Assembly (NCBI RefSeq): GCF_031880315.1
Contig: NZ_CP134771.1
Location: 248,001-312,000, forward strand
Reading direction: 5' to 3'
Source: Pseudomonas baltica
GTDB lineage: Bacteria > Pseudomonadota > Gammaproteobacteria > Pseudomonadales > Pseudomonadaceae
DNA: 64,000 nucleotides
Position numbers and translations under genes: made by a program. The notes beneath the pieces were generated by a model. It saw only the letters and a program-made list of their open reading frames with translations. It searched no databases and was not told the origin of the DNA. Positions 9,408 to 19,233 of the stretch are shown here, piece by piece. Positions within the stretch are counted from its first letter, which is position 1; each line of letters begins with the position of its first letter.

Positions 9408-10865
9408 ATGAAGCCCCTCTACCTTATGTCAACGAGGCTCGCCCCGTCAGTGCTTACAAGGACAGTGATTGGCTTCATTGCCCTGGTCTGCCTATCGTTG
9501 ATTCTGGCAACCACATGGCAGATGAACCAGTCCAGGCGTGAACGGGTCGCTACTGCTAAGATTTCAGTATCCAATATCGTTCGAGCTGCTGAACAGCAAG
9601 CTCAGGACACTGTACGCCAAGCAGATAATACGCTGCGTGATCTCGTCGAGCGCGTGGAACATGATGGCGTAGCGGGTGATCAGCAAGTTCGATTGGCGAA
9701 GCTGATGGCTCAAGACCTATTGAACGTAGAGGGCATTCAGGGGCTTTTCATCTACGATGCTCAAGGCAACTGGGTCGCGAATTCCTTTTCTGAAGGCATA
9801 CAGTCGAAAAACAACAGTGACCGCGCGTACTTCCTCTATCACCGCGACAATGCTGATGAAGCCATTCACATCGGATCCATTGTGGAAAGCCGTAGTACAG
9901 GAGATATGGTCATCCCGATCAGCCGGCGTATCAATGCTCCTGATGGCACGTTCGCGGGCGTGGCTTTGGCGACGGTGCCTGTTGCCTATTTTCAAGCATT
10001 CTTCGAACGCATGGATGTGGATGACAAGGGCGTTATTTTCCTCGCCCTGAACAACGGTGACCTGCTGGCTAGACGGCCTACCCTTAGCGCACTGACGACA
10101 ACGAATGTGGCCAAAGGCGATATTTTCACCCGCTATCTTCCACACGGCGATAGCGGCACCGCCGTGATCAAATCGGTGGTAGACGGGGTGGAACGCATTT
10201 ACGCGTATCGCCGGGTATCCGGACTGCCCATAGTCGCGGCTGCTGGTGTGTCCTGCCAGCCTGTCTTCGCACCTTGGTGGGCCTACGCCTATCGATCCAT
10301 GGCTCTAATCGGCATGATCATCCTGGCCCTGGCTTCGCTGGGCGCTCTGTTGTATCGGCAAATCCAGCAGTTGATCACTGCGGAAGCTGGACTCAATACT
10401 GCAAGAAACGAGCTGGAGGTCATCGCCCAGACTGATAGCTTGACGCATCTAGCCAACCGACGCTGCTTCGATACCGCTTTTGAAAAGGAGTGGGGGCGGG
10501 CTAGCCGAAATAACTCAGTCATCGCAATCATCTTGTTGGACATTGACTGGTTCAAGCAATACAACGTGTTGCCTGAAACGGATCTGGCCGGCGCTTTGAG
10601 CGTCGCCGAAAAAGTCAGGTTGTCTATTGTAAATGCACTCATAGACCACTCGGCAAGCCCGGTGGGCAATGTGACCATCAGTTCGGGCGTTGTGGCGATT
10701 AGCGCGCCTATCAAGGATGGCCGTAGCTACGCCTTAGCAGAGGCAGATCGACTTCTTTACTGCGCTAAATCCGACGGACGCAACCGAGTAGAGGGTCGAC
10801 TGATTCAAGGTTTGGATGGGGTCGGGCAAGCTGCCATCGCTTCACACCTGATCCCTGTTGCTTGA
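9408..10865 (+). CDS. Cache-sensor protein with a GGDEF domain lacking its active site
   Basis: 485-residue inner-membrane protein. TM1 is about residues 20-38, followed by a periplasmic dCache/PDC sensor (about 50-280, with IYDAQGNWVANS and SDRAYFLYHR), TM2 about 299-319, then a GGDEF-family domain from TDSLTHLANRRCFD. The domain proceeds normally to LLDIDWFKQYN, then jumps straight to VLPETDLAGALSVAEKVR. Intact cyclases have roughly 40 residues between, including the GG(D/E)EF loop. The reading frame is preserved, so this reads as an in-frame deletion leaving a protein unable to make c-di-GMP. It may act as a sensor or scaffold, or be decaying. Confidence 0.85.
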   Translation: MKPLYLMSTRLAPSVLTRTVIGFIALVCLSLILATTWQMNQSRRERVATAKISVSNIVRAAEQQAQDTVRQADNTLRDLVERVEHDGVAGDQQVRLAKLMAQDLLNVEGIQGLFIYDAQGNWVANSFSEGIQSKNNSDRAYFLYHRDNADEAIHIGSIVESRSTGDMVIPISRRINAPDGTFAGVALATVPVAYFQAFFERMDVDDKGVIFLALNNGDLLARRPTLSALTTTNVAKGDIFTRYLPHGDSGTAVIKSVVDGVERIYAYRRVSGLPIVAAAGVSCQPVFAPWWAYAYRSMALIGMIILALASLGALLYRQIQQLITAEAGLNTARNELEVIAQTDSLTHLANRRCFDTAFEKEWGRASRNNSVIAIILLDIDWFKQYNVLPETDLAGALSVAEKVRLSIVNALIDHSASPVGNVTISSGVVAISAPIKDGRSYALAEADRLLYCAKSDGRNRVEGRLIQGLDGVGQAAIASHLIPVA

Positions 10866-10993
10866 AAGTAAAGGAATTATGCATGCAGAGGCGGGTATTT
10901 CTAGCATCGCCCTTTGTGAAGCCTCCAACGACGAGTCATGCCTCAAGCTGTCGGTTTCCAAGCCGATAGCTTGTCAATCTCCTCGTGGACACT

Positions 10994-12313
10994 ATGATGT
11001 TCAACACTCGACTGAAAGAAAAAGTTCGGCATTTAGAGCAACGGCTCGCAGTGTTGGAGCATGTCAAGGAAACCCTTGATCGGGAGACCGTTGCAGTCAC
11101 ATTGGATGCAAAAGGCGTTGTTCTACAGGCGAATGCCTTGTTCGAAACGGAGCTGGGGTTTACCCAAGCGCAGTTGAATGGACGCCTATTGCGCGACTTG
11201 AGTCCTCCAGAGCTTGCTAACGATGTCCATCAGCGGCGGGCTCTCGCCGCCATCGCCAATGGCAAGCATTTTAGCGGCTCCCTGCGGCTGCGTAGTCGCG
11301 AAGGCCTCGACGTTTGGCTGAGAACGATGGTAATGCCGTTCTCGGATGAAAAAGGGCAGCTAGAAGGTATCGCCATCTACTCCAGCGTCCTGACGCGAAC
11401 CATCGAGGCGTCACGCGAAAATGAAGCACTGGTAGGCGCCTTGATGCGCTCCACTGCCGTGATTGAGTTTTCACTGGAGGGAATGGTGCAAACCGCTAAC
11501 CAACATTTCCTTGATGGCATGGGTTATACGCTCGCAAAAATTCAAGGCAAGCATCACCAGATGTTTTGCCTGGCAGGCTACGCTCAGTCGGCCGAGTATG
11601 AGGACTTCTGGGAAACTCTGCGACGCGGCACCTATGTAGCTGGCCGATTTTGCCGAATAGACAACCATGGGCGGGAAGTCTGGTTGGAAGCTTCCTATAA
11701 CCCTGTCTTGGACGCCAATGGCAAGCTATACAAGATCGTTAAGCTTGCTACGATCGTTAGCGACCAGGTTAAACGCGAGAACGCAGTGGCTGAAGCCGCT
11801 GATATGGCCCATGACACATCAGTTCGCACAGGTATCAGTGCGCGGCAGGGCCTCGAGGTGATCCAAAATACCGTAAGTGTTTTGAATCAGCTGTCGGGTT
11901 TGATGGAGGATGCAACACACGGCATTCAAGCATTGGACGCTCAAAGCCAGGTGATCGGGACCATCGTCAAAACCATTAGTGGCATCGCAGACCAGACCAA
12001 CCTCCTAGCCCTGAATGCCGCCATCGAAGCGGCACGTGCCGGGGAGCTAGGTCGAGGATTCGCCGTGGTGGCCGATGAGGTTAGACAGCTGGCCTCACGC
12101 ACCTCTAAAGCAACTGCTGAAATTGTAGACGTGGTCAACAAGAACCAGAGCTTGGCATCCAGCGCGGTGAGCGTTATTGGGCACAGTAAACAGCAGGCAG
12201 AGACCGCGTTATCCCTGGCCAGCGATGCTGACGGGGTAATCAAAGAGATACAGCGAGGTGCTAATAGCGTAGTAGCTGCAGTAGAACAATTTTCTCGACA
12301 GGCTACCGACTGA
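10994..12313 (+). CDS. Soluble PAS-PAS-MCP chemoreceptor (BdlA/Aer-like)
   Basis: About 439 residues without transmembrane helices. PAS1 is about 25-130 ([20 protein letters not shown]), PAS2 about 145-255 ([18 protein letters not shown], then [11 protein letters not shown]), then a short signalling domain with [20 protein letters not shown] followed by [15 protein letters not shown]. This architecture matches BdlA, the biofilm-dispersion protein of P. aeruginosa, and cytoplasmic redox or aerotaxis receptors; which applies is unknown. GTG 10985 or ATG 10994 could be the start; I prefer ATG, with GGA just upstream. It lies between two c-di-GMP-related genes, consistent with a link between c-di-GMP and motility. 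Confidence 0.85.
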   Translation: MMFNTRLKEKVRHLEQRLAVLEHVKETLDRETVAVTLDAKGVVLQANALFETELGFTQAQLNGRLLRDLSPPELANDVHQRRALAAIANGKHFSGSLRLRSREGLDVWLRTMVMPFSDEKGQLEGIAIYSSVLTRTIEASRENEALVGALMRSTAVIEFSLEGMVQTANQHFLDGMGYTLAKIQGKHHQMFCLAGYAQSAEYEDFWETLRRGTYVAGRFCRIDNHGREVWLEASYNPVLDANGKLYKIVKLATIVSDQVKRENAVAEAADMAHDTSVRTGISARQGLEVIQNTVSVLNQLSGLMEDATHGIQALDAQSQVIGTIVKTISGIADQTNLLALNAAIEAARAGELGRGFAVVADEVRQLASRTSKATAEIVDVVNKNQSLASSAVSVIGHSKQQAETALSLASDADGVIKEIQRGANSVVAAVEQFSRQATD

Positions 12314-12436
12314 TCATTCACACAGGGCGTCCAGACAATCTGTGATGCCCGAAGGCTCACGGTGACCTATCTTTAATTTGCTTTCCACTGCGCGCAAGGC
12401 TCCCCTCGTGGCGAACAACTCGCTGGGTGAAGATCA

Positions 12437-14251
12437 GTGATTACACATTTTGCCGCCCCCTACCCTGACAACGAGATACCCCGTGCCCAGCGGGTAACTG
12501 AGCTGTGCTACCTCGACACGGTCCAAGACGAAGTACTGGACCGTATCGTGGCCTTGGCCGCCGAAAGCTTCGGCGTACCGATATCGCTGATTTCCATACT
12601 CGAAGAACAGCAACAATGGTTCCTGGCCAAGGTGGGCATTGCTGTTTCCTCGACCCCTCGAGATATTTCATTCTGCGGCCACACCATATTGGTCGATGAG
12701 TTTCTTGAGGTACCGAACGCTCTCCTTGACCCTAGGTTCAGGCATAACGTGCTGGTGACGGGCGAGCCGGAGATCAGATATTACGCGGGAGTGCCATTAC
12801 GCACCCCCGATGGTCTTGCACTTGGGAGCCTGTGCATCATCGACAGGCAACCGCGCGACCCCATGTCTGCCAGACAACGGGCGACCTTGCATCAACTGGG
12901 CGAATTGGTGGTCTACAGGCTGCATGAACTGCGCACTACATCGTTTATTGATCGGCCCACCGGCCTGATGAACAGAGTTCGCCTGGAAGACGACATCCAT
13001 AGGCACTTAAGCGCAGGTGAAGAGCCCCTGCTGATTGCAGTGGATTTCCTCTCGCCGCTATTTCTGAACGATATCGTGAAGGCGCTGGGTTATTCGTTTC
13101 CTCAACATCTGGTCAAAGAAATAGGCCGCCGCCTGAGCGCGTTGATCGGTCAGGATTGCGTACTGTACAGAATCGGCTTGACGCGATTCGCGTTCATCAA
13201 ATCACGCGAAGAGTGCCTATCGACTTTGTTCTCCATGTTATCGGCGGCCTTTGCGATGCCGGTCATACACAACGGCATACCGATCCGAACTCAGATGGGC
13301 ATGGGCGCATTGCAACTAGATACGATCAGCCTCAATGAGCGCGACTGGGTCCGGCTGGCGGTGAGCGCAGCCGACAACGCCCGAGACCTCGGTATCGGTT
13401 GGTCCATGTATCAGGGTGAACTCGATGTTGCCCAGCAAAGGGCATTCAGGCTGCTAAGTTCTCTGTCCTCTGCGCTAGAGGACCGGGAGCAACTGAATCT
13501 AGTCTTCCAGCCCAGGATCAACTTCGAGACGGGTACATGCTGCGCCGTAGAGGCATTATTGCGCTGGACGCACCCGACCCTGGGGCCGATCGGGCCTGCC
13601 GAGTTTGTGCCCCTGGCGGAAAAAACCGAGCTTATACGGCTCTTGAGCCTCTGGGTCGTCGAGGCCGCAATCAAACAAGCCAAGCAGTGGCGGGAAAACG
13701 GCTATCACTTCAAGGTGGCTATCAATATCAGCCCCAGCGATCTTGAGGGCCCGGCTTTTACCGACAAGCTGTTCGAATTCCTTGAACGCTTCCAACTGGA
13801 AGGTTCGGCATTGGAAATCGAATTTACCGAAGGTGCGCTGATCAAGAACCTCGCCGAGGTCCGGCTCCAACTGGAGCGCTTGCGCGCATTAGGTATCGAT
13901 ATCTCAATCGACGATTTCGGCACCGGTTACAGCAACTGGACCTATTTAAAGGAGCTGCCTGCCACTGCGGTAAAACTAGACAGATCCTTGATAAAGGACA
14001 TTCAGAGCCAAGAGAAAGATCGGCGACTGGTGACTACACTCATCGATTTGGCTCAACGCCTGGGTTACAAAGTGGTGGTCGAGGGAATCGAAAATCAGGC
14101 GAACTTCGACACCGTTAAAGCGTGGGGTTGCAGTGAAGGCCAAGGTTTCTTCATAGCGCATCCCCTGACCGGCCAAGAGCTGATGCAATGGCTGGCGCAA
14201 GATGGCGCAGCGCAGCGCTTTGCGCTCAGCCAAGATATTGAAGATCTATGA
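12437..14251 (+). CDS. GAF-GGDEF-EAL protein, probable c-di-GMP phosphodiesterase
   Basis: 604-residue cytoplasmic protein. The N-terminal GAF (about residues 25-165; ISLISILEEQQQWFLAKVG, then RYYAGVPLRTPDG) senses an unknown signal. The GGDEF-like domain (about 170-325) is degenerate: LYRIGLTRFAFI replaces the RYGGDEF loop, so cyclase activity is unlikely. The EAL domain (about 340-590) keeps VEALLRW, EIEFTEG, DDFGTGYSN, VKLDRSLI and VVVEGIEN, with the metal- and base-binding acids present. The likely reaction is c-di-GMP to pGpG. The start is GTG at 12437, with GAAG nearby. Confidence 0.85.
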   Translation: MITHFAAPYPDNEIPRAQRVTELCYLDTVQDEVLDRIVALAAESFGVPISLISILEEQQQWFLAKVGIAVSSTPRDISFCGHTILVDEFLEVPNALLDPRFRHNVLVTGEPEIRYYAGVPLRTPDGLALGSLCIIDRQPRDPMSARQRATLHQLGELVVYRLHELRTTSFIDRPTGLMNRVRLEDDIHRHLSAGEEPLLIAVDFLSPLFLNDIVKALGYSFPQHLVKEIGRRLSALIGQDCVLYRIGLTRFAFIKSREECLSTLFSMLSAAFAMPVIHNGIPIRTQMGMGALQLDTISLNERDWVRLAVSAADNARDLGIGWSMYQGELDVAQQRAFRLLSSLSSALEDREQLNLVFQPRINFETGTCCAVEALLRWTHPTLGPIGPAEFVPLAEKTELIRLLSLWVVEAAIKQAKQWRENGYHFKVAINISPSDLEGPAFTDKLFEFLERFQLEGSALEIEFTEGALIKNLAEVRLQLERLRALGIDISIDDFGTGYSNWTYLKELPATAVKLDRSLIKDIQSQEKDRRLVTTLIDLAQRLGYKVVVEGIENQANFDTVKAWGCSEGQGFFIAHPLTGQELMQWLAQDGAAQRFALSQDIEDL

Positions 14252-14330
14252 TCAATATCTGTCGCTCAGGCAACGTTGTGCCGGTTAATAGTTTTCGTGT
14301 CGACCTTGGCGAACAGGATCGCCCAGCAGG

Positions 14331-14621
14331 TCAGACCTCCTCGACGCGCTCCTGTATGGTAAGCGGATGGCGACCACACCTAACCTTTTGCGTAATTGCA
14401 TGACTTGACCAGTCGTTTGCATTCGACTTAACCAGCAATGAATCGGAACTACGGCGCAGGTTTACTCTCTGGATACTTGCCCATATTAGATGGTGGGTCG
14501 AATCGATATCCTCCGCTCCCGACACATTCAGGCTAGTGGAGGGCTCGCCCGCTAGTGCCCTGGTCGCTAGGAACGACGCGCAGCACAGAGACAACGCACA
14601 CATGAAATGAATTTTCCGCAA
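14331..14621 (-). CDS. Small secreted protein of unknown function
   Basis: 96 residues. The N-terminus MRKIHFMCALSLCCASFLAT then RALAGEPS is a clear signal peptide with predicted cleavage after ALA. The mature part is about 70 residues, polar, without a recognisable domain. I favour TTG 14621 because AAGGA lies five bases upstream; ATG 14603 is an alternative. It is isolated between the EAL gene and the oxygenase operon, with no partner suggested. Confidence 0.5.
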   Translation of the reverse strand: MRKIHFMCALSLCCASFLATRALAGEPSTSLNVSGAEDIDSTHHLIWASIQRVNLRRSSDSLLVKSNANDWSSHAITQKVRCGRHPLTIQERVEEV

Positions 14622-14777
14622 CCGTTCCTTGTCAACGATCTGATCTGGTTGTCACCGCAGGAACCCGCAAGGCACGATGAGGCAACCTGCTACAACGAGC
14701 TGTACCGACTTACGCAGGTCACTCCCAACACTACAAAGACATTCGTCAAACCCACGTCCGGATAGCTAATGAAAAAG

Positions 14778-15737
14778 CTACAAATCCAGCACCAAGCGAT
14801 CTGAGCGGCTTCTCGAACAACAAAGCGTCATCCGGTTGTTCAACGCATGTTCCTCATCAGTCATCACCATGTCTAGGTGTTCGGGCTCCCCAGAAAGTAC
14901 GCCAGTCAGGCATGCGCCGCACATCCCCTGCTCGCAGGAAACTGGCACATCCACACCTGCATCGAGCAATACGCGGGCGATGGATTGTTCACCATGTACC
15001 GTGTACACGGCACCGGTCGACTTCAGTTCGATTTCAAATGTGTCGGCCCCCACGTCAGCTATTACAGCGGTGGGTGAAAATGCCTCCTTGATAATGCGCT
15101 CAGGGGCCCATCCAGACAGCTTCGCACTTTGTTCCACATGCACCATGAACTCAGCGGGGCCACAGAGATATACGAGTTGCTCAGCGCTAGGACGTTGCAG
15201 ATCCTCTGGTAGATATTGTCGTGGACTACGTCCGGCATAGCTTTGATGAAGATGCACTTGTGACGTACCCAGATAGCTTGCCAGCCTCTCGCCGAATGCC
15301 ACATCCGCCAAGGTGCGTGTGTAGTAATGCAGTGAAAAGGACAGCTGCTTTCGGTCTAGCTCTGCCGCCATCGAAATTAACGGCGTAATACCAATTCCTG
15401 CCGCGATTAATATGTAGTGCCGGGCTGGTTGCAACGCGAACAGATTGCGCGGTAGGGATATTTCAAGCTCGTCCCCCACCGCCAGATGCTCATGTACGAA
15501 TCGCGAGCCACCACGCGATGCCGAATCAAGTTTTACGCAAAGCTCGTAGTGATCGTCCATGAACGGGGCACTGGCGATTGAGTATTGCCGAATCAATCCG
15601 TTGGCCAGGAAGACATCGACATGCGCACCGGCTTCGAAGCCGGGCAGTGTCTGGCCGTAGATCGGCTCCAGACGAATACTGATGTTTGAAGCGCCTTGCG
15701 CCGCCATTTCAGTCACTTTGACCTTCAATCGTGTCAT
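14778..15737 (-). CDS. Ferredoxin-type reductase of a Rieske oxygenase (VanB/phthalate dioxygenase reductase type)
   Basis: 319-residue electron-transfer protein. The FMN-binding barrel has RQYSIAS (about residue 51), the NAD-binding domain has YILIAAGIGITPLISMA and VYLCGPAEFM, and the C-terminal plant-type [2Fe-2S] domain has SCEQGMCGACLTGV plus a later Cys. That domain order is the class IA / vanillate demethylase reductase order. The protein would pass NADH electrons to the oxygenase encoded just upstream (10 bp gap). ATG 15737 has AGGAATAG upstream. The substrate is not determinable from sequence. Confidence 0.9.
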   Translation of the reverse strand: MTRLKVKVTEMAAQGASNISIRLEPIYGQTLPGFEAGAHVDVFLANGLIRQYSIASAPFMDDHYELCVKLDSASRGGSRFVHEHLAVGDELEISLPRNLFALQPARHYILIAAGIGITPLISMAAELDRKQLSFSLHYYTRTLADVAFGERLASYLGTSQVHLHQSYAGRSPRQYLPEDLQRPSAEQLVYLCGPAEFMVHVEQSAKLSGWAPERIIKEAFSPTAVIADVGADTFEIELKSTGAVYTVHGEQSIARVLLDAGVDVPVSCEQGMCGACLTGVLSGEPEHLDMVMTDEEHALNNRMTLCCSRSRSDRLVLDL

Positions 15738-15747
15738 GGCCTATTCC

Positions 15748-16794
15748 TCAGCTCAAAAAGAACTGGCTAAGACCCTGACTGCGTAGCCCTCTGCGGTAGG
15801 CAATCGAACTCATGTCGGCGGGTATGTGAACCTCCAGCGCAGGATCCAGCGGAAGGCGTTCGGGTTTTTGCGATTCGACAATCAGCCGGTCTTCTTCGAA
15901 CACCCGCAAGTTGAAGGCGTGCGTATCCTCCACAGGCAGATCTTTGTCAAAATTACGGGCAATAGGCGCAAACATCCGTGTGACCTTTGCCGAGACTGGA
16001 GACGCAGCATTCATGATAACCAGGCGCCCGTCATCCGGAAAATGCACCGTCAGCGTGGCTGTAAACGGTAGATGAACTTCGAAATGTCGCAACCAGTTAA
16101 AACCGTCAGGTGCTCTGCCATCGACCCCAATGGGGTAGTTGCCCACGGTGCTGCGATAATGGGTTTCAAAGCCTTTTGGCGTTTCGACTGGACGGTATGG
16201 CGTGATTTCCGTGTTGTTAGGATCACCAAACGTCTCGGTGTGAACGAAGCCAAAATGCGCGACATCCAGGAATCCTTCTACCTGGCGTCCGGCAAACGCC
16301 TGGATGTCGATGCTTGGGCATACGATTTGTTGAAACTCGGGCTCATCCCAATGTGGCATTTTCGGGATATCTACGGTGTCTTCTTGTGGATCGAGACACG
16401 TCCAGACTAGACCATAGCGTTCAACTGCCGGGTAGGTAAAAAGCTGCATGCGAGAGGGGATAGCAGCGCTGGGACTGGCAGGGACTTTGTTGCATCGACC
16501 GCCATGACCGAAGCGCAAGCCGTGGTAAGCACAGACCACGCCCTGGCCATCGCTTTTGCCCATGCTCAGCGGCACGCCACGATGCGGGCAAACGTCTCGT
16601 GCCACCACCAGATCATCGTCGATTCGGTAGATCACCAACGGCTCGTCCAGCAGCATGGCCTTGATTGGCTCTGCTTGCACGGCAAGGCTTTGCGCGATGG
16701 GATACCAGTGTGCCGCCAGAATGCGCCAGTCGCTTTCGATGAAGGTGCAATTGAGTGGGAGTGTGCGGTCTTTGATCATATCGAAGAGTCTCAT
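15748..16794 (-). CDS. Rieske non-haem iron oxygenase (VanA-like)
   Basis: About 348 residues. The N-terminal Rieske [2Fe-2S] centre is CPHRG ... CAYHG (about residues 75-100). The catalytic domain has EGFLDVAHFGFVHTE, containing the mononuclear-iron histidines and bridging acid. The family does O-demethylation or hydroxylation of aromatic acids such as vanillate. The operon with the reductase downstream and a divergent LysR gene suggests an inducible aromatic-degradation unit. The start is uncertain: ATG 16794 or ATG 16779 (MIKDRT), with a TTG at 16821 less likely; none has a strong ribosome site. Confidence 0.88.
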   Translation of the reverse strand: MRLFDMIKDRTLPLNCTFIESDWRILAAHWYPIAQSLAVQAEPIKAMLLDEPLVIYRIDDDLVVARDVCPHRGVPLSMGKSDGQGVVCAYHGLRFGHGGRCNKVPASPSAAIPSRMQLFTYPAVERYGLVWTCLDPQEDTVDIPKMPHWDEPEFQQIVCPSIDIQAFAGRQVEGFLDVAHFGFVHTETFGDPNNTEITPYRPVETPKGFETHYRSTVGNYPIGVDGRAPDGFNWLRHFEVHLPFTATLTVHFPDDGRLVIMNAASPVSAKVTRMFAPIARNFDKDLPVEDTHAFNLRVFEEDRLIVESQKPERLPLDPALEVHIPADMSSIAYRRGLRSQGLSQFFLS

Positions 16795-16915
16795 CAGCTG
16801 TGGGGTACGGCCCGATTCCAAGCGCTCTCAGGCGCATTTGCGATGGACTTTAGAATTGTGGCGTGATGAACTCAAACACCGTTTTTTCATCATCGCGTTG
16901 CAAAAAAGGCAACAC
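16795..16915. promoter_or_regulatory. Divergent control region of the Rieske operon and LysR gene
   Basis: About 120 bp between divergent starts, the usual position for a LysR-type operator (T-N11-A box). I could not assign a specific box or -10/-35 with confidence. Confidence 0.4.
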
Positions 16916-17836
16916 ATGTTCCCGTTCTCACGTTTCACCCGGTATTTCGTGGAAGTCGCCAACCACCGCAGCATCCGCCGCGCGGCGGAGGTTCTGCACG
17001 TGTCTGCATCGGCCATCGACAGACAGATCCTGAAGGCTGAAGAAGAACTCGGCGTCCCGTTATTCGAGCGGCTGCCAAGCGGGTTGAGACTAACCTCGGC
17101 AGGCGAGCTGTTGTTGACCAATGCACGCCGCTGGCAGAAGGACTATGCCCGCACAAGGGAGCAGATCGACGAAATGCAGGGTTTGCGAAGAGGTCATGTA
17201 GACATTGGGCTAATCGATGCGCTCAGTGAGGGCATCGTTGTCGAAGCGGTGGCCGCGTTGATGAAGGAATATCCCGGCCTGACCTTCGGGATGAAAGTGG
17301 CGGATAACCAGAAAGTCGCGCAAATGATCGCGGCAGCTGAGGTCGATTTCGGCTTTGTACTGGATGCAGTGGCCAGCGCAGATCTAAGCATAAGCGCCAG
17401 CACGGAGATCAAAATGGGCATCGCTATGCCGATCTCCCATTCGCTGGCCCGTAAGTCGAGCGTTCGACTCAGTGAAACCCAGAACGAGACCGTCATTTTC
17501 CCAGCCGAGCCTTTAGTCGTGCACAAACACGTACGCGCGTTGCACAACCAATTGCAACTCGATGTCAGGCAGCGAGTGGCCTGCAATGACTTGCGCATGA
17601 TGCGTTCGCTTATCCGTCAAGGGGTGGGGATTGGTATTCTTTCATGGCTCGATGTCGCCAGTGAGGTAGCGGAAAACACTATCGCTTTCGTGCCGCTTAC
17701 CGGGATACACGTCAGCCATCCGGTGTTGTCAGTCTGCGTTGCGTCCCATCGCCAGCTTTCCAGAGCCGCGCTTTTAGCGCTGGGTGACTTGACGGAGCGA
17801 ATGACAGCGTTGAGCAATCTTCAGTCGACACGTTGA
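16916..17836 (+). CDS. LysR-family transcriptional regulator
   Basis: About 306 residues. The N-terminal winged helix-turn-helix (FTRYFVEVANHRSIRRAAEVLH, then VSASAIDRQILKAEEELG) and a substrate-binding-like effector domain (about 90-295) fit LTTRs. The start is ATG 16916 with AAGG six bases upstream, although the frame stays open further back into the divergent gene. It probably activates the Rieske oxygenase/reductase genes in response to their substrate; this is inferred from position only. Confidence 0.9.
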   Translation: MFPFSRFTRYFVEVANHRSIRRAAEVLHVSASAIDRQILKAEEELGVPLFERLPSGLRLTSAGELLLTNARRWQKDYARTREQIDEMQGLRRGHVDIGLIDALSEGIVVEAVAALMKEYPGLTFGMKVADNQKVAQMIAAAEVDFGFVLDAVASADLSISASTEIKMGIAMPISHSLARKSSVRLSETQNETVIFPAEPLVVHKHVRALHNQLQLDVRQRVACNDLRMMRSLIRQGVGIGILSWLDVASEVAENTIAFVPLTGIHVSHPVLSVCVASHRQLSRAALLALGDLTERMTALSNLQSTR

Positions 17837-18001
17837 TCACTTGATCGGCATAGGCGCAATGCGTTGAATTCCTAGACGCCTTGGTCGATGGCTGCGCTTG
17901 CACCGATCAGATCCACCAAGGCGTTTCCATTTCGTACAGGCCTGCTGCTTTCTGTTACCGCGCGTATCGCTATATAGTTATCAATATAACGATAGACTTA
18001 G

Positions 18002-19212
18002 GGAGCCGCTGCAAAAATAGCCAACAGCCCGTAGCCTTGGCACACTGAGCACCTTCAACCACCCCCCTCTCCGTGAGCCTGTTACGCGCGTGCAGAAGAC
18101 CTTCTCCGAACTCGAATACACCGGCAAGAAAAAGCAGACTCGTCGCGACCGCTTCTTGGCTGACCTTGAACAGCTGGTGCCCTGGGCACAACTTGAGGCG
18201 CAAGTGGCTCCATTCTATAGCGACACCACAGGCAAGCGCGGGCGCCCGGCGATCGGGTTGTCGCGCATGCTGCGCATGTATGTCGTGCAGCAGTGTTTTG
18301 GTTTCTCCGATGAAGGTACCGAAGATGCCGTCTACGACAGCCAGGCCATTCGTGGTTTTATCGGCATCGACCTGGGCCGTGAGTCGGCACCGGATGCCAC
18401 CACCCTACTGCGATTTCGTCGCTTGCTGGAAACCCATCAGCTGACACGAGTGCTGTTTGAAACGATTAACCAGCATCTGGCCAGCCGAGGTCTGCTGCTC
18501 AAGGAAGGCACTATCGTCGACGCTACCCTGATCGCCGCGCCGCCCTCGGTCAAGAATCGAGAAGGCAAGCGTGATCCCGAGATGCATCAGGCTAAAAAAG
18601 GTAATCAGTGGCACTTTGGGATGAAGGCCCACATTGGTGTCGACGCCACGTCGGGGCTGGTGCACAGCGTAATAGGTACGGCTGCTAACGTGGCGGATGT
18701 CACCCAGGTTGATCAGTTGCTGCACGGTGACGAAACCTATGTTTCGGGTGACGCTGGATACACCGGTGCGGCCAAGCGACCGGAGCATGCTGAACGGGAC
18801 GTTATCTGGTCGATTGCAGCACGGCCAAGCAGTTACAAGCAGCACGGCGAAGGCAGCGTGCTCTATCGGGTCAAGCGCAAAATTGAATATGCCAAGGCGC
18901 AACTGCGTGCCAAGGTCGAGCACCCCTTCCAGGTAATCAAGGTGCGCTTCAATCATCGCAAGGTTCGCTACCGTGGGCTGGAAAAGAATACGGCGCAGTT
19001 GTTCAGTTTGTTTGGGTTGGCCAATCTGATGCTGGCCAAGCGGTATTTGCAACGGGCGGCGGGATAAATCCGTCTGAAAGACGGGACTGGCCCGTAGATC
19101 AGCAAAATGAGGGGAGAAACCTGCCCCGGAAACGTAAAACAAGGTTGGCAGGTTGAAAAAAACGACTTGGAAACGGGGGCGGTGCGAACGGGGTTAATTG
19201 TTCAGCGTCTCC
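18002..19212 (+). mobile_element. IS5-family insertion sequence, complete, TTAG duplication
   Basis: The left end GGAGCCGCTGCAAAA and the complement of the right end, GGAGACGCTGAACAA, form imperfect terminal inverted repeats 1211 bp apart. TTAG occurs directly outside both ends (17998-18001 and 19213-19216), matching the YTAR target duplication known for IS5. The element sits just upstream of the M24 peptidase gene, whose ribosome site begins a few bases after the duplication. Confidence 0.9.
18090..19067 (+). CDS. IS5-family transposase
   Basis: 325-residue DDE transposase. Residues of the catalytic triad are seen in TIVDATLIAAPP (Asp), VSGDAGYTGAAKR (Asp) and YRVKRKIEYAKAQLRAKVEH (Glu). 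The N-terminal DUF772-like domain (MLRMYVVQQCFGFSDE) is also present. GTG 18090 is the start. The frame is intact. Confidence 0.93.
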   Translation: MQKTFSELEYTGKKKQTRRDRFLADLEQLVPWAQLEAQVAPFYSDTTGKRGRPAIGLSRMLRMYVVQQCFGFSDEGTEDAVYDSQAIRGFIGIDLGRESAPDATTLLRFRRLLETHQLTRVLFETINQHLASRGLLLKEGTIVDATLIAAPPSVKNREGKRDPEMHQAKKGNQWHFGMKAHIGVDATSGLVHSVIGTAANVADVTQVDQLLHGDETYVSGDAGYTGAAKRPEHAERDVIWSIAARPSSYKQHGEGSVLYRVKRKIEYAKAQLRAKVEHPFQVIKVRFNHRKVRYRGLEKNTAQLFSLFGLANLMLAKRYLQRAAG

Positions 19213-19233
19213 TTAGATCCAAGGAGAAACTCG

